Source of the DNA: RGIG8748 sp045544515
GTDB lineage: Bacteria > Bacillota > Clostridia > UMGS1810
DNA: 64,000 nucleotides
Direction of reading: 5' to 3'
Assembly: GCA_045544515.1 (NCBI GenBank)
Contig: JAZPZD010000021.1
Location: forward strand, 62,001 to 126,000
Both the position numbers and the translations under genes were made by a program. The notes beneath the pieces were generated by a model that did not search any database, was not told the DNA's origin, and saw only the letters and a list, made by a program, of their open reading frames with translations. Positions 50,200 through 59,557 of the stretch are shown here, piece by piece. Position 1 is the first letter of the stretch. Each line of letters opens with the position of its first letter.

Positions 50200-50883
50200 T
50201 TGAAGATATCTTTTATAAGCGGAAATTGGGTGTCGCAATCTTCATTTGATGGTTATGCTTTTCATTTGGCATTTTCAAAAAAAAGCAGTGTCCTTTATAA
50301 CATAATAGATATTGACGATTTATATAAAAAAATGGGGCAAGATACAAATATATATGATTATGATGTTGTTTATGTAGGCAGATTAACATATCAAAAAAAT
50401 CCCGAGCGATTAATTGATGTATTAACTAAGGTTATAGACGAAAAGCCTGATACCAGAGTGGCAATAGTAGGTACAGGTGATTTGGAGAATACAGTTAAAC
50501 AAATTATTTCACAGAGAGGATTGGAAAATAACATAGATATGTTAGGTTATAAGTCCAACCCACTAAAGATTATGCATGATGCCAAGGTGATGATTATGAC
50601 ATCTCGTTGGGAGGGAACACCCATGTGTGCGCTTGAGGCTATGGGACTTGGTTTGCCAATTGTGAGTACACCAACTGATGGTATGAACAAGCTTGTCTCT
50701 AATGGAAACAATGGATATTTGTCAAATGTTGATGAGAAACTTGCTCAATATATTAATCATATATTAGACGACGATACCCTGTATGGTAAATTATCAAGTG
50801 GACAATTTGACAAATCAAAGAATATTAATGATGTAGAAACATATAAAACAAAAATACTGGATATTTATAGAGGGAATGTGTGA
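50200..50883 (+). pseudogene. glycosyltransferase lacking most of its N-terminal domain
   Basis: 227 residues from TTG. After a short start (MKISFISGNWVSQSS) the sequence jumps to SKKSSVLYNIIDIDDL and the complete C-terminal GT4 half: VVYVGRLTYQKNPERLIDVL and RWEGTPMCALEAMGLGLP. About 130-150 residues of the acceptor domain are missing, without a frame break, so an internal deletion is likely. The ribosome binding site (AAAGAG) is weak. Probably inactive as a glycosyltransferase. Confidence 0.75.
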
Positions 50884-50887
50884 TATA

Positions 50888-51940
50888 ATGAAAATTCTTT
50901 TTTACACAAGTGTTTTGTCAGGCGGTGGTGCAGAACGAGTTTTGTGCCAGTTGGCAAATCGGTTTTCTATTAATAATGATGTAATACTTGTTGCATCTTA
51001 TAAAACAAGCAACGAATACTTAGTCACGGATAATGTGAAGAAAGTGTATATTGATGTGTCCATAAAAGGTAAGAGTTTTATCAGACAGATAAAGAATCTC
51101 AGGAAGCTGATAAAGAATGAAGAACCGGACGTGTTAGTTTCGTTTTTGCCACACCCTAATTTTAAAATTTTGATTGCTTCTCTCGGCTTGAAAACTAGAA
51201 AGGTTATTTCGGTTCGAAATGATCCAAACAGAGAATACAATACATTATTTAAAAAAGTATTAGCAAGCATATTATATAGATTAGCGGATGGAATGGTCTT
51301 TCAGACTCCCGATGCAAAAAAGTGGTTTCCAAAAAGTCTACAAGCGAAATCACGAATAATTATGAATCAAGTGGATAATCAATTTTTTGAGACAGAACAT
51401 ATATTGGAGGAGTACTATGTTGCTACTGGAAGATTAAATCAACAAAAAAATTATCCAATGATGATTCGGGCTTTTGCTAGATTTTTAAATCATTATCCCG
51501 AACAAAAATTATATATTTATGGTGATGGAAAGCAGGATGAACTTGTTGCACTTATAAATAAATTAAATGTTGGCAACAGTATTTTTTTAAATGGTCCAAG
51601 TAGTGATATACCAAGTGTTCTTTCAAAATCAAAGTGTTTTATTCTATCATCTGATTATGAGGGTATGCCGAATGGATTACTTGAAGCATTAGCGATGGGA
51701 GTATGTTGTATATCTACTGACTGCCCTTGTGGTGGTCCAAAGATGGTAATTGAAGATGGGGTTAATGGTTTCCTTATTCCTGTTGGTGACGAAGATAAAC
51801 TTTTCGATGTGCTTTGTATGATAGAGAGCAACGCCGTCATTAGAAATCAGATTTCTAATCGGGCAAAGGAAAAAGCCACTACATTTAAACCAGAATATAT
51901 TTTCAAACAATGGGATGAGTACATAAACGAACAAAAGTAG
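50888..51940 (+). CDS. GT4-family glycosyltransferase
   Basis: 350 residues from MKILFYTSVLSGGGAERVL. VISVRNDPNREYNTLFKK, YYVATGRLNQQKNYPMMIRA and E-x7-E in YEGMPNGLLEALAMG. Complete GT-B enzyme resembling GalNAc-alpha-(1,4)-GalNAc transferases and related GT4 members (inference). Starts 4 nt after the truncated gene. The region 50200-52481 reads more A/T-rich than the flanks. Confidence 0.9.
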   Translation: MKILFYTSVLSGGGAERVLCQLANRFSINNDVILVASYKTSNEYLVTDNVKKVYIDVSIKGKSFIRQIKNLRKLIKNEEPDVLVSFLPHPNFKILIASLGLKTRKVISVRNDPNREYNTLFKKVLASILYRLADGMVFQTPDAKKWFPKSLQAKSRIIMNQVDNQFFETEHILEEYYVATGRLNQQKNYPMMIRAFARFLNHYPEQKLYIYGDGKQDELVALINKLNVGNSIFLNGPSSDIPSVLSKSKCFILSSDYEGMPNGLLEALAMGVCCISTDCPCGGPKMVIEDGVNGFLIPVGDEDKLFDVLCMIESNAVIRNQISNRAKEKATTFKPEYIFKQWDEYINEQK

Positions 51941-51958
51941 CTTATAGTAGGTGATTAT

Positions 51959-52481
51959 ATGAGTGTTTTAGGTGTTTTGAAATTGATTAGAAATAAGTTT
52001 AAGGGTAGTTTACAGGTTGCTAAAGAAGAAGGGATGATTGTTGGAAGTGGTGTAACAGTAATGGGCGGGGTTAATTTTGGTAGTGAACCTTATCTTATTA
52101 CATTAAAAAATAATTGCCGTATTTCTTTTGATGTTGCATTTATAACTCATGATGGAGGAACATGGGCATTTAGAAATACATATCCAAAATACAGCAAAGT
52201 TGTTAAGTATGGTTGTATTACAGTTGGTGAAAATACTTTTATTGGCTGTAGAAGTGTAATTATGCCCGGAGTGGATATTGGAAATAATTGTGTGATTGGA
52301 GCAGGAAGTATTGTTACAAAAAACATACCTGATAATAGTGTTTGTATGTGGTGTTCCTGCTAGATTCGTATGTACAACAGAAGAATATGCAAAAAGATGT
52401 AGAGAACAAATGCCCGAAAACTTTGATAAGCAAAAATATGACATGGATAAGAAGGATTATTTGAAAGAAATATTGTTATAA
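51959..52481 (+). pseudogene. left-handed-helix acetyltransferase with a +1 frameshift
   Basis: The first frame gives 134 residues of a hexapeptide-repeat acyltransferase (GENTFIGCRSVIMPGVDIGN then NCVIGAGSIVTKNIPDNSV), then stops. The +1 frame continues directly as CGVPARFVCTTEEYAKRC to LKEILL at 52481, the normal end of the WbbJ/Maa family. Removing one T from TTT at 52341-52343 restores a 173-residue protein with VVCGVPAR. Either a real frameshift, a phase-variable tract or a sequencing error. If functional it would O-acetylate a sugar of the polymer. Confidence 0.85.
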
Positions 52482-52500
52482 GAATTTTAATGGGGGTTAT

Positions 52501-53565
52501 ATGAAGAATCTTTTAATTGTGATAGATAACTTGAGTGTAGGTGGCGGACAGAATATGGTTTATGAATTGGTAAAAAATATTGATTCGGAAAAGTTTTCTG
52601 TTACGATACTTTGCTATGGAATAAAAAGAAACACTGCAATAGAGAAAAATCTCGAAGTAATCTGTAAGGTTATATATATGAATATAACAGGGCATATAAC
52701 TCCGCTTGATATGCTAAAGGTAATGAAGCAAATATCAAAATTAAAACCTGATGTTCTTCATGCACATCTTGGCGGAATAACCTTTGCTTTGCCGTGGGCA
52801 ATGGCTTTTAGAAAGCCAATAGTAATTACAGCTCATACAAAACCAGACAAGGCTTTTAGTAAACGGAACGAAAAACAACTTAGAATAGGACTGAGAAAAG
52901 ATTTTGTAAAGCTTGTTGCAGTATCTGAGGAAAACCATGTTGCTTGCAAAGATTATTTTGACATTGACGATGACAAATGCTTTTGTATAAATAACGGAAT
53001 AGATGTTAACAGGTTTTATAGGGAGGAACATGAGGGATTTGTTTTTATAAATCTTGCAAGACAGGATGAAAACAAAAATCAGGCTCTTCTTTTAAGGTGC
53101 TTTAGAAGATTACACGATGAGTATCCTGCTGTAAGAATGATTCTCGCAGGAGATGGACCCACTCATAATTCATTGATAGAAATATCCAAAGAACTAGAAA
53201 TAAGTGATTTTGTTGAACTCCCCGGTATGGTTTCGGATTCGGAAAACTACTATGCAAGGTCCGATATCTATGTTCAGTCATCTTATCGCGAAGCTATGCC
53301 TTTATCAGTCCTTGAAGCGATGGCGGCAGGTCTTCCCATAATATCTACAGATGTTGGTGGTCTCAAAGATGTAGTAAAAGATAACGGTATTTTAGTTGAT
53401 GCGGGTAATGAAGATGATTTTTACGAGTCGATGAAAAAGTTGTATATGGCAGCTTCTGAGAAATTGAATAAATATAAAACAGAATCTTTGAAGTTAGTAA
53501 AGTCTCATTCTGCCGATAATATGGCAGAAGAGTATTGCAGACTGTATGAAAGCATTATAAAATAA
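52501..53565 (+). CDS. GT4-family glycosyltransferase
   Basis: 354 residues. LSVGGGQNMVYELVKNI, VLHAHLGGITFALPWAMAF, VFINLARQDENKNQALLLR and E-x7-E in YREAMPLSVLEAMAAG. Complete. GGGGG ribosome binding site 13 nt before ATG and 19 nt after the frameshifted gene. Confidence 0.92.
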   Translation: MKNLLIVIDNLSVGGGQNMVYELVKNIDSEKFSVTILCYGIKRNTAIEKNLEVICKVIYMNITGHITPLDMLKVMKQISKLKPDVLHAHLGGITFALPWAMAFRKPIVITAHTKPDKAFSKRNEKQLRIGLRKDFVKLVAVSEENHVACKDYFDIDDDKCFCINNGIDVNRFYREEHEGFVFINLARQDENKNQALLLRCFRRLHDEYPAVRMILAGDGPTHNSLIEISKELEISDFVELPGMVSDSENYYARSDIYVQSSYREAMPLSVLEAMAAGLPIISTDVGGLKDVVKDNGILVDAGNEDDFYESMKKLYMAASEKLNKYKTESLKLVKSHSADNMAEEYCRLYESIIK

Positions 53566-53580
53566 TCATAGGAGTAAATT

Positions 53581-54915
53581 ATGAGCAGTTTATCTTCCGT
53601 TAACGGAATGTACAGTGAAAAGACAAACAGAAGAATTTTGATTGCAGGAATCGTTATGTTCTGCCTTTTTGTAATAATAAGAGATATTATGCACATTGGA
53701 TACAGCAAGTATATTCTTGTGGCTTTAGCAGGAGCAGTTGCAGTATTTCTTAATTATTCAAATTTAATAAGCTTTATATCGTTTCTAATACCTCTTTCCT
53801 GTGGTATTCCGGGCAACTACATATTTATGATTCTGGCAATTTTATATGTTTTAAAAACCCCAACTCTTTCTAAATATCACCTGATATTTTCGTCAATATT
53901 TATCGGTCAGGAGATTTTGTTTGGTTTACTTTTTTCTGGGTCAGATATTGTGGAACTTATTGCGTATTGCATTAAGGTGTTTCTGACATTCGGAATAATA
54001 TTTGACCAAAAAGACAATAGGTGCAATGAACACCTTATTGCCTTTGTGCTTGGTGCTACTTTTCTTCTCGTAATGGTATTTAGTATCACTACACAGTTGG
54101 TAGAATTTGAGTATATTATCAGTGGTGAATTTCGCCTTGGCGAAACTAAAGTTCCAGGAATGAGAACAATTCAATTTGGTACAAATGCAAACACCATAGG
54201 ATTTTATTCCCTTTTGTCAATAAGCGTCTGCCTCATACTTATGAAGCTTACTAAAGGGTTAAAATGGTTGTACATTCCGTCAATCGCACTTAATCTATTT
54301 ATAGGACTTTTAACAGTTTCAAGAAGCTATATTGTGTTTCTCGCACTTGTCGTTGTTTTATTTTTATTTAGTGGATTTAATCCTAGTGGTAAAAGCTTTT
54401 TCACACTGATATTGGCACTTGTTTTGGTCGCCTTTTTTGTTGGTTATCTTGCGGAAAACACCACAATATTCGAAGGTTATGAAACGCGGTTTAAGGATTC
54501 AACAACACAAAGTGGTGGCGGCAGAACGGATATTATGAAGAATTATTTTGATTGGCAGTCGTCAAATTCTTTATATTTGCTTTTCGGTGTTGGCGCATTG
54601 AATCATGTCAAGCTGTCGGGCTTTGGATCACCGCACAATGGGTTTCAGCAGGTTATGGTATCTTACGGACTTTTTGGATTTGTTATAATGATATCTGCAC
54701 TTATTATGGCAATGACTTTATTTACTAGTGACAAAAAAATACCTAAGGTAGCGTACATACCTTTTATTTCAACAATTTTATTTTTACAAACAGTTCAATT
54801 ACTTATGCCAACAGAATATTTTATGTCTCTTATATACATGTATATAGTATTAAAGCTTTTTAGTACTACAAGACATAATCCTGATAAAGTTCAGCTGTAC
54901 AAAACAAAGGAGTAA
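53581..54915 (+). CDS. O-antigen polymerase/ligase-like membrane protein (Wzy-like)
   Basis: 444 residues, about ten to twelve hydrophobic segments and one large soluble loop (about 295-345, GYETRFKDSTTQSGGGRTDI) that corresponds to the periplasmic loop of the Wzy/WaaL family. GVGALNHVKLSGFGSPHNGF resembles the conserved HNxxL-type region. Wzy polymerases join lipid-linked repeat units outside the membrane. Specificity unknown. Confidence 0.85.
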   Translation: MSSLSSVNGMYSEKTNRRILIAGIVMFCLFVIIRDIMHIGYSKYILVALAGAVAVFLNYSNLISFISFLIPLSCGIPGNYIFMILAILYVLKTPTLSKYHLIFSSIFIGQEILFGLLFSGSDIVELIAYCIKVFLTFGIIFDQKDNRCNEHLIAFVLGATFLLVMVFSITTQLVEFEYIISGEFRLGETKVPGMRTIQFGTNANTIGFYSLLSISVCLILMKLTKGLKWLYIPSIALNLFIGLLTVSRSYIVFLALVVVLFLFSGFNPSGKSFFTLILALVLVAFFVGYLAENTTIFEGYETRFKDSTTQSGGGRTDIMKNYFDWQSSNSLYLLFGVGALNHVKLSGFGSPHNGFQQVMVSYGLFGFVIMISALIMAMTLFTSDKKIPKVAYIPFISTILFLQTVQLLMPTEYFMSLIYMYIVLKLFSTTRHNPDKVQLYKTKE

Positions 54916-54918
54916 GAA

Positions 54919-56370
54919 ATGGGAAATGAAAAAACAAATCTCACAGGTAAAAAGGTATTGTCAGGCTTGATGTGGACCTTTGGAGAACGCATTAGTGCTC
55001 AGCTTGTGACTACGCTGGTATCAATAATTCTTGCCCGGCTTCTTGCTCCTGAGGTATATGGTATTATATCAATTGTTATGGTTTTCATAACCTTTTGCAA
55101 TGTTTTTGTTTCAAATGGATTTGGCACCGCGCTTGTAAGAAAAAAAGCTACAGATGAGCTTGATTTTAATACGACCTTTGTTGTTTCATTTTCTCTGTCT
55201 ATTATTCTTTATGGAATTTTGTTTTTTACAGCACCATATATTGCAAAATTTTATGATATGGATATACTGTCTCCAATAATACGAGTTATGGCCTTAAGGC
55301 TCCCCCTGGCCTCCATTAATACGATTCAATATGCAAGTATTCAGCGTACTATGGAATTCCAGCGTTTCTTTATTGTTACGCTTTGCAGTACAATAATTTC
55401 TGGAATAGTAGGAATTTCTATGGTATATATGGGATTTGGTGTTTGGTCTATCGTAGGGCAGTATATGTCAAATACGCTTGTTTCAACAATAGCACTTACT
55501 ATGGTTAGTTCCTGGATTCCAAAATTCAGATTCTCCATATCACGAGCAAAGGAAATAATTCCTTTTGGATTTACGGTTCTTTTATCGGAGCTTATTGCTA
55601 CAGGGACTAATGATATTCGAAGCTTAGTTGTGGGTAAATGCTTTGGTTCTGCTGAATTGGCATATTATGATCAGGGACATAAATTTCCTGCGCTTTTTGT
55701 TAACAATGTAAATTCAGCAGTCAACAAAGTAATGCTTCCATCTTATTCGCGTTATCAGGATAATTTGATTCAGCTTAAAAGCATGGTTAGAAGAACCATC
55801 ACACTGGGAATAACTGTTTTAGGACCAATATTAATTGGTTTTGGGGTTGTTGCAGATACTTTTGTTGAAGCTGTGCTGACTGATAAATGGCTTCCATCTG
55901 TTTTGTATATAAGGCTGTTTTGTTTGTCTTATCTGTCGAGACCGTTAGAAACAGCAAGCAGGCAAGTGCTTTTAGCTCTTGGGAAAAGCAGACTGATTGT
56001 CGGAATAATGATTGTGATCAATGTGTTTAATATATCCACATTGCTTATAGCAACTTTTGTGCTTAAAAATGTCTTTATGGTTGCTGTAGGTACTTTGTTT
56101 GCAACATTAACAAGTCTTTTAAGCTATATGTATTTTTCTGGAAAGGTAATAGATTACAAATTAAAAGAACAGTTTTTTGATTTAATTATACCTATAATGA
56201 TTTGTTTGGTAATGGGCATTATAGTTTATTTTGTAGGACTTTTGTCATTTAACCCATGGTTAGTTATGGCTTTGCAGGTGCTTGTTGGTATCGCATCTTA
56301 TGTGGCTTTGTTATGGATTTTCAGGCGGGATTTATTTAAATATCTCGTAAAGACTTTTTTTAATCGTTAA
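54919..56370 (+). CDS. polysaccharide flippase (Wzx-like, MOP superfamily)
   Basis: 483 residues with about 12-14 hydrophobic segments. TLVSIILARLLAPEVYGIIS and FGTALVRKKATDELDFNTTF are typical of the LPS O-antigen flippase (lipopolysaccharide biosynthesis protein) family. It would move undecaprenyl-linked repeat units across the membrane to the Wzy-like polymerase, whose gene ends 3 nt upstream. Confidence 0.92.
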   Translation: MGNEKTNLTGKKVLSGLMWTFGERISAQLVTTLVSIILARLLAPEVYGIISIVMVFITFCNVFVSNGFGTALVRKKATDELDFNTTFVVSFSLSIILYGILFFTAPYIAKFYDMDILSPIIRVMALRLPLASINTIQYASIQRTMEFQRFFIVTLCSTIISGIVGISMVYMGFGVWSIVGQYMSNTLVSTIALTMVSSWIPKFRFSISRAKEIIPFGFTVLLSELIATGTNDIRSLVVGKCFGSAELAYYDQGHKFPALFVNNVNSAVNKVMLPSYSRYQDNLIQLKSMVRRTITLGITVLGPILIGFGVVADTFVEAVLTDKWLPSVLYIRLFCLSYLSRPLETASRQVLLALGKSRLIVGIMIVINVFNISTLLIATFVLKNVFMVAVGTLFATLTSLLSYMYFSGKVIDYKLKEQFFDLIIPIMICLVMGIIVYFVGLLSFNPWLVMALQVLVGIASYVALLWIFRRDLFKYLVKTFFNR

Positions 56371-56400
56371 TGCGATTTAATAATAAAGAGGGATTACAAT

Positions 56401-57573
56401 ATGAACTGCATAAAAAAATTCAATGAAATATATTTAAAAGATCCACAGGGAGTAGCATTTTGTCCGTACAGAATTTGCCCTGTTGGTGCTCATGTAGACC
56501 ACAATCTTGGCAAGATAACAGGCCTTGCAATCGATAAGGGTATACATATTTCATACCATTCCAAACAGAATGGTATTATTGAGCTTTGCTCACTTCAGTT
56601 CAATAAGCGTGCACAGTGGCACATAGACAGCACTCCCAAGAATAAAGAATTTGACTGGGCGGACCATCTCAGAGGAGCTACTTTGGCGCTGAAGAGAAGA
56701 CACACTCTCACTGTTGGCCTTTGCGGTGTTATAGAGGGTAGTCTCCCAATAGGTGGATTGTCCTCATCTGCGGCAGTTATTATATCATTTCTTGCCGCAC
56801 TGTGCAAGGTAAACGGGCTAAAGATTTCTCAAAGTGAGCTTATCCTCACGGCTCTTGCTGCAGAAAATGAATATGTAGGTGTTGCCTGTGGCAAGCTCGA
56901 CCAATCGTGTGAGGTTTATTCCAAAAAAGATCATTTATTGTACCTGGATACTCTTGATGATTCGTATGAACTTATACCGACTAATCCAAATATGAAGCCT
57001 TATAAAATAGCCATCTTCTTTTCGGGTGTGGAGAGAACTCTTGCAGGAAGCAAGTTCAATATGCGTGTTGATGAATGTAAAAGTGCCGCTTATGCATTAA
57101 AGGCGTATGCAGGTATGGACTATGGCAAATTTAATGATACATATTTAAGAGAGGTACCAAGGGAAGTCTTTGAAGAGTACAAGCATAAGCTGCCGGAAAA
57201 TTGGTTCAGGCGTGCAGAGCATTGGTATACAGAATTCGACAGAGTAGAAAAAGCAGTACTTGCCTGGAGAAACGGAGATATAGAGGAATACGGCAAGCTT
57301 TCGTTCGAAAGCGGAAGAAGCTCAATATACAGTTGGGAAACAGGTTCTCCGGAGCTCAAAAAACTTTATGAGATTATGTTGGAAACAGACGGTATCTATG
57401 GCGGAAGATTTTCGGGTGCAGGATTCAAGGGGTGCTGTATGGCACTTGTGGATCCATCATTTGCCGAAAGTATAGAAAAAGAGGTTACCGATAAATATCT
57501 AAAAGAGTTTCCTAATCTCAAAGATAAGTTTTCGGTTCATTTTTGTGACAGTGCAGACGGAGTGTCGGTGTAA
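56401..57573 (+). CDS. GHMP-family sugar kinase (galactokinase-like)
   Basis: 390 residues. CPVGAHVDHNLGKITG matches the galactokinase sugar-binding signature; the ATP loop is SLPIGGLSSSAAVIISF (about 117); the C-terminal GRFSGAGFKGCCMALVD is GHMP motif 3. It makes a sugar-1-phosphate. Adjacent to a nucleotidyltransferase and a UDP-glucuronate 4-epimerase-like gene, so kinase and nucleotidyltransferase may form a salvage route to an NDP-sugar (galactose, glucuronic or galacturonic acid are candidates). Confidence 0.87.
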   Translation: MNCIKKFNEIYLKDPQGVAFCPYRICPVGAHVDHNLGKITGLAIDKGIHISYHSKQNGIIELCSLQFNKRAQWHIDSTPKNKEFDWADHLRGATLALKRRHTLTVGLCGVIEGSLPIGGLSSSAAVIISFLAALCKVNGLKISQSELILTALAAENEYVGVACGKLDQSCEVYSKKDHLLYLDTLDDSYELIPTNPNMKPYKIAIFFSGVERTLAGSKFNMRVDECKSAAYALKAYAGMDYGKFNDTYLREVPREVFEEYKHKLPENWFRRAEHWYTEFDRVEKAVLAWRNGDIEEYGKLSFESGRSSIYSWETGSPELKKLYEIMLETDGIYGGRFSGAGFKGCCMALVDPSFAESIEKEVTDKYLKEFPNLKDKFSVHFCDSADGVSV

Positions 57574-57585
57574 AGGAGATAGGGT

Positions 57586-58323
57586 ATGATTTGTTTGATT
57601 TTGGCAGCAGGATATGCCACAAGGCTTTATCCGTTAACAGAAAATTTTCCAAAGCCACTTTTAAAGGTTGGCGAAAAAACGATTTTGGATCACCTCACAG
57701 ATGACATTTCATTAGGAGGTGTTGTCACAGAGTTTGTGGTTATATCCAACCATAAGTTTGCCCATCATTTTGAAGAGTGGGCAAAAACCAAAGATTACAA
57801 AATTACTGTAGTTGATGACGGAACCGAAACAAATGAAACCCGTCTTGGTGCAGTAATGGATATAAAGTTTGCTATGGACAAGCTTAATATCAAAGATGAT
57901 GTTCTTATTATAGCAGGCGATAATGTGCTTGATTTTTCGCTTAACAAATTTGTAGACTATGCTTTGCAGAAGGATACAAGCTGTGTTATGCGTTATTACG
58001 AAGAGGATATTAAGCGTCTTTCCAAGGGTGGCGTTTTGGAGCTTGACGGGGATAGAATAATCCAAATGGAAGAAAAACCCGAAAATCCTAAATCCAATTG
58101 GTGTTGTCCACCGTTTTATATTTATAAATACAAGGATATTGCAGATATAGATTCGGCTATCAAAGACGGCTGCGGAACGGATGCTCCAGGCAGCTATGTT
58201 TCGTGGTTATGCAAAAAAGCATCTGTAAACGCTATGCAGATGCCCGGAAGCCGTTACGATATAGGCAATCTGGAAAGCTACGAAAAAGTCCAAAAGGAAT
58301 ATAGGGGGATTACAATATGTTGA
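57586..58323 (+). CDS. sugar-1-phosphate nucleotidyltransferase
   Basis: 245 residues. LILAAGYATRLYPLTENFPK signature, IIAGDNV and MEEKPENP blocks. Likely charges the product of the GHMP kinase gene 12 nt upstream. Paralogue of 25595-26335. Its last codons overlap the next start by 7 bp (ATATGTTGA), so coupling with the epimerase is expected. Confidence 0.9.
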   Translation: MICLILAAGYATRLYPLTENFPKPLLKVGEKTILDHLTDDISLGGVVTEFVVISNHKFAHHFEEWAKTKDYKITVVDDGTETNETRLGAVMDIKFAMDKLNIKDDVLIIAGDNVLDFSLNKFVDYALQKDTSCVMRYYEEDIKRLSKGGVLELDGDRIIQMEEKPENPKSNWCCPPFYIYKYKDIADIDSAIKDGCGTDAPGSYVSWLCKKASVNAMQMPGSRYDIGNLESYEKVQKEYRGITIC

Positions 58324-59405
58324 CACCAAATGTTGATTTAAACAAAAAAACCATTCTTGTAACAGGTGCTGCCGGCTTTGTGGGTGCAAACCTTGTTCTT
58401 AAACTATTAAACGAGCTTGATGATTCCAAAATTGTCGGCTTGGATAATATGAATGATTATTATGATGTATCTCTCAAGGATTTTCGACTTGAAGAAATCG
58501 AAAAGGCTACCCATAATTCAAAATCGTCTTGGATTTTTGTTAAGGGAAATATTGCAGACAAAACTCTCATAGACGAGATGTTTGATACATACAAATTCGA
58601 TGTTGTAGTAAACCTTGCCGCACAGGCAGGGGTAAGGTATTCGATATCTAACCCCGATGTATATATAGAGTCAAATCTCATTGGCTTTTATAACATTCTT
58701 GAAGCTTGCCGTCATTCATATGACAATGGTGCAAAAGGTGTTGAGCACCTTGTATACGCATCAAGCTCCAGTGTATACGGAAGTAACAAAAAGGTTCCTT
58801 ACAGCACAGACGACAAGGTAGACAATCCTGTATCGCTCTATGCTGCTACCAAAAAGTCAAATGAGCTTTTGGCACACTCCTACAGCAAGCTTTATAATAT
58901 CCCATCCACAGGGCTTAGATTTTTTACTGTCTATGGTCCTGCAGGCAGACCGGATATGGCTTACTTTGGATTTACAAACAAGCTTATTAAAGGCGAAACA
59001 ATACAGATTTTCAATTTTGGTAACTGCAAGAGAGATTTTACCTATGTGGATGACATCGTGGAGGGTGTAAGCCGTGTAATGTCTTGTGCTCCCGAAAAGT
59101 GCTTAGGTGAGGATGGTCTTCCGCTTCCACCGTACAGAGTCTACAACATAGGCAACAGCAGTCCCGAAAATCTTCTTGACTTTGTGGATATACTCCAACA
59201 GGAACTAATATCTGCGGGAGTATTGCCAGAGGATTATGATTTTGAAGCTCATAAAAAGCTTGTACCTATGCAACCGGGCGATGTTCCCGTTACATATGCA
59301 GACACATCTGCTCTGGAAAGGGATTTCGGCTTTAAGCCAAATACTTCCTTGAGAGAAGGGCTTAAAAGGTTTGCAATTTGGTACAAAAAGTTTTATAATA
59401 TATAA
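58317..59405 (+). CDS. UDP-glucuronate 4-epimerase-like SDR enzyme
   Basis: 362 residues, extended SDR fold. NAD loop GAAGFVGANL (18-27), YASSSSVYG, catalytic YAATK, and the specificity block FFTVYGPAGRPDMAYFGFT, closely resembling the GPWGRPDMA of UDP-glucuronate 4-epimerases (CapI/GalE-like). With the UDP-glucose dehydrogenase downstream it would give UDP-galacturonate for an acidic polymer (inference). Confidence 0.9.
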   Translation: MLTPNVDLNKKTILVTGAAGFVGANLVLKLLNELDDSKIVGLDNMNDYYDVSLKDFRLEEIEKATHNSKSSWIFVKGNIADKTLIDEMFDTYKFDVVVNLAAQAGVRYSISNPDVYIESNLIGFYNILEACRHSYDNGAKGVEHLVYASSSSVYGSNKKVPYSTDDKVDNPVSLYAATKKSNELLAHSYSKLYNIPSTGLRFFTVYGPAGRPDMAYFGFTNKLIKGETIQIFNFGNCKRDFTYVDDIVEGVSRVMSCAPEKCLGEDGLPLPPYRVYNIGNSSPENLLDFVDILQQELISAGVLPEDYDFEAHKKLVPMQPGDVPVTYADTSALERDFGFKPNTSLREGLKRFAIWYKKFYNI

Positions 59406-59478
59406 TTGAATAATAAATAACTGCAAAGAAGTTGCCATAGGACACACCATAGGGACTTTCTACAGTTTGTTTTATATC

Positions 59479-59507
59479 TTGTAGTATTCGTGAGAGCGGA
59501 TTATACA
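59479..59507 (+). promoter_or_regulatory. possible internal promoter before the sugar dehydrogenase
   Basis: TTGTAG (59479-59484), 17-nt spacer, TATACA (59502-59507) in the 152-bp gap 59406-59557, the largest gap in the second half of the locus. Only a moderate match. Confidence 0.35.
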
Positions 59508-59557
59508 GGGTGTATTTTGCCTTATGAATATAAAAGTATAAATGGAGGAATGTTCTT

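Noticed and set aside
59406..59557. JUMPstart-like or other conserved capsule leader element
   Set aside because: Only a weak promoter and a 5-bp hairpin (CTACA/TGTAG) can be picked out; no known motif is present.
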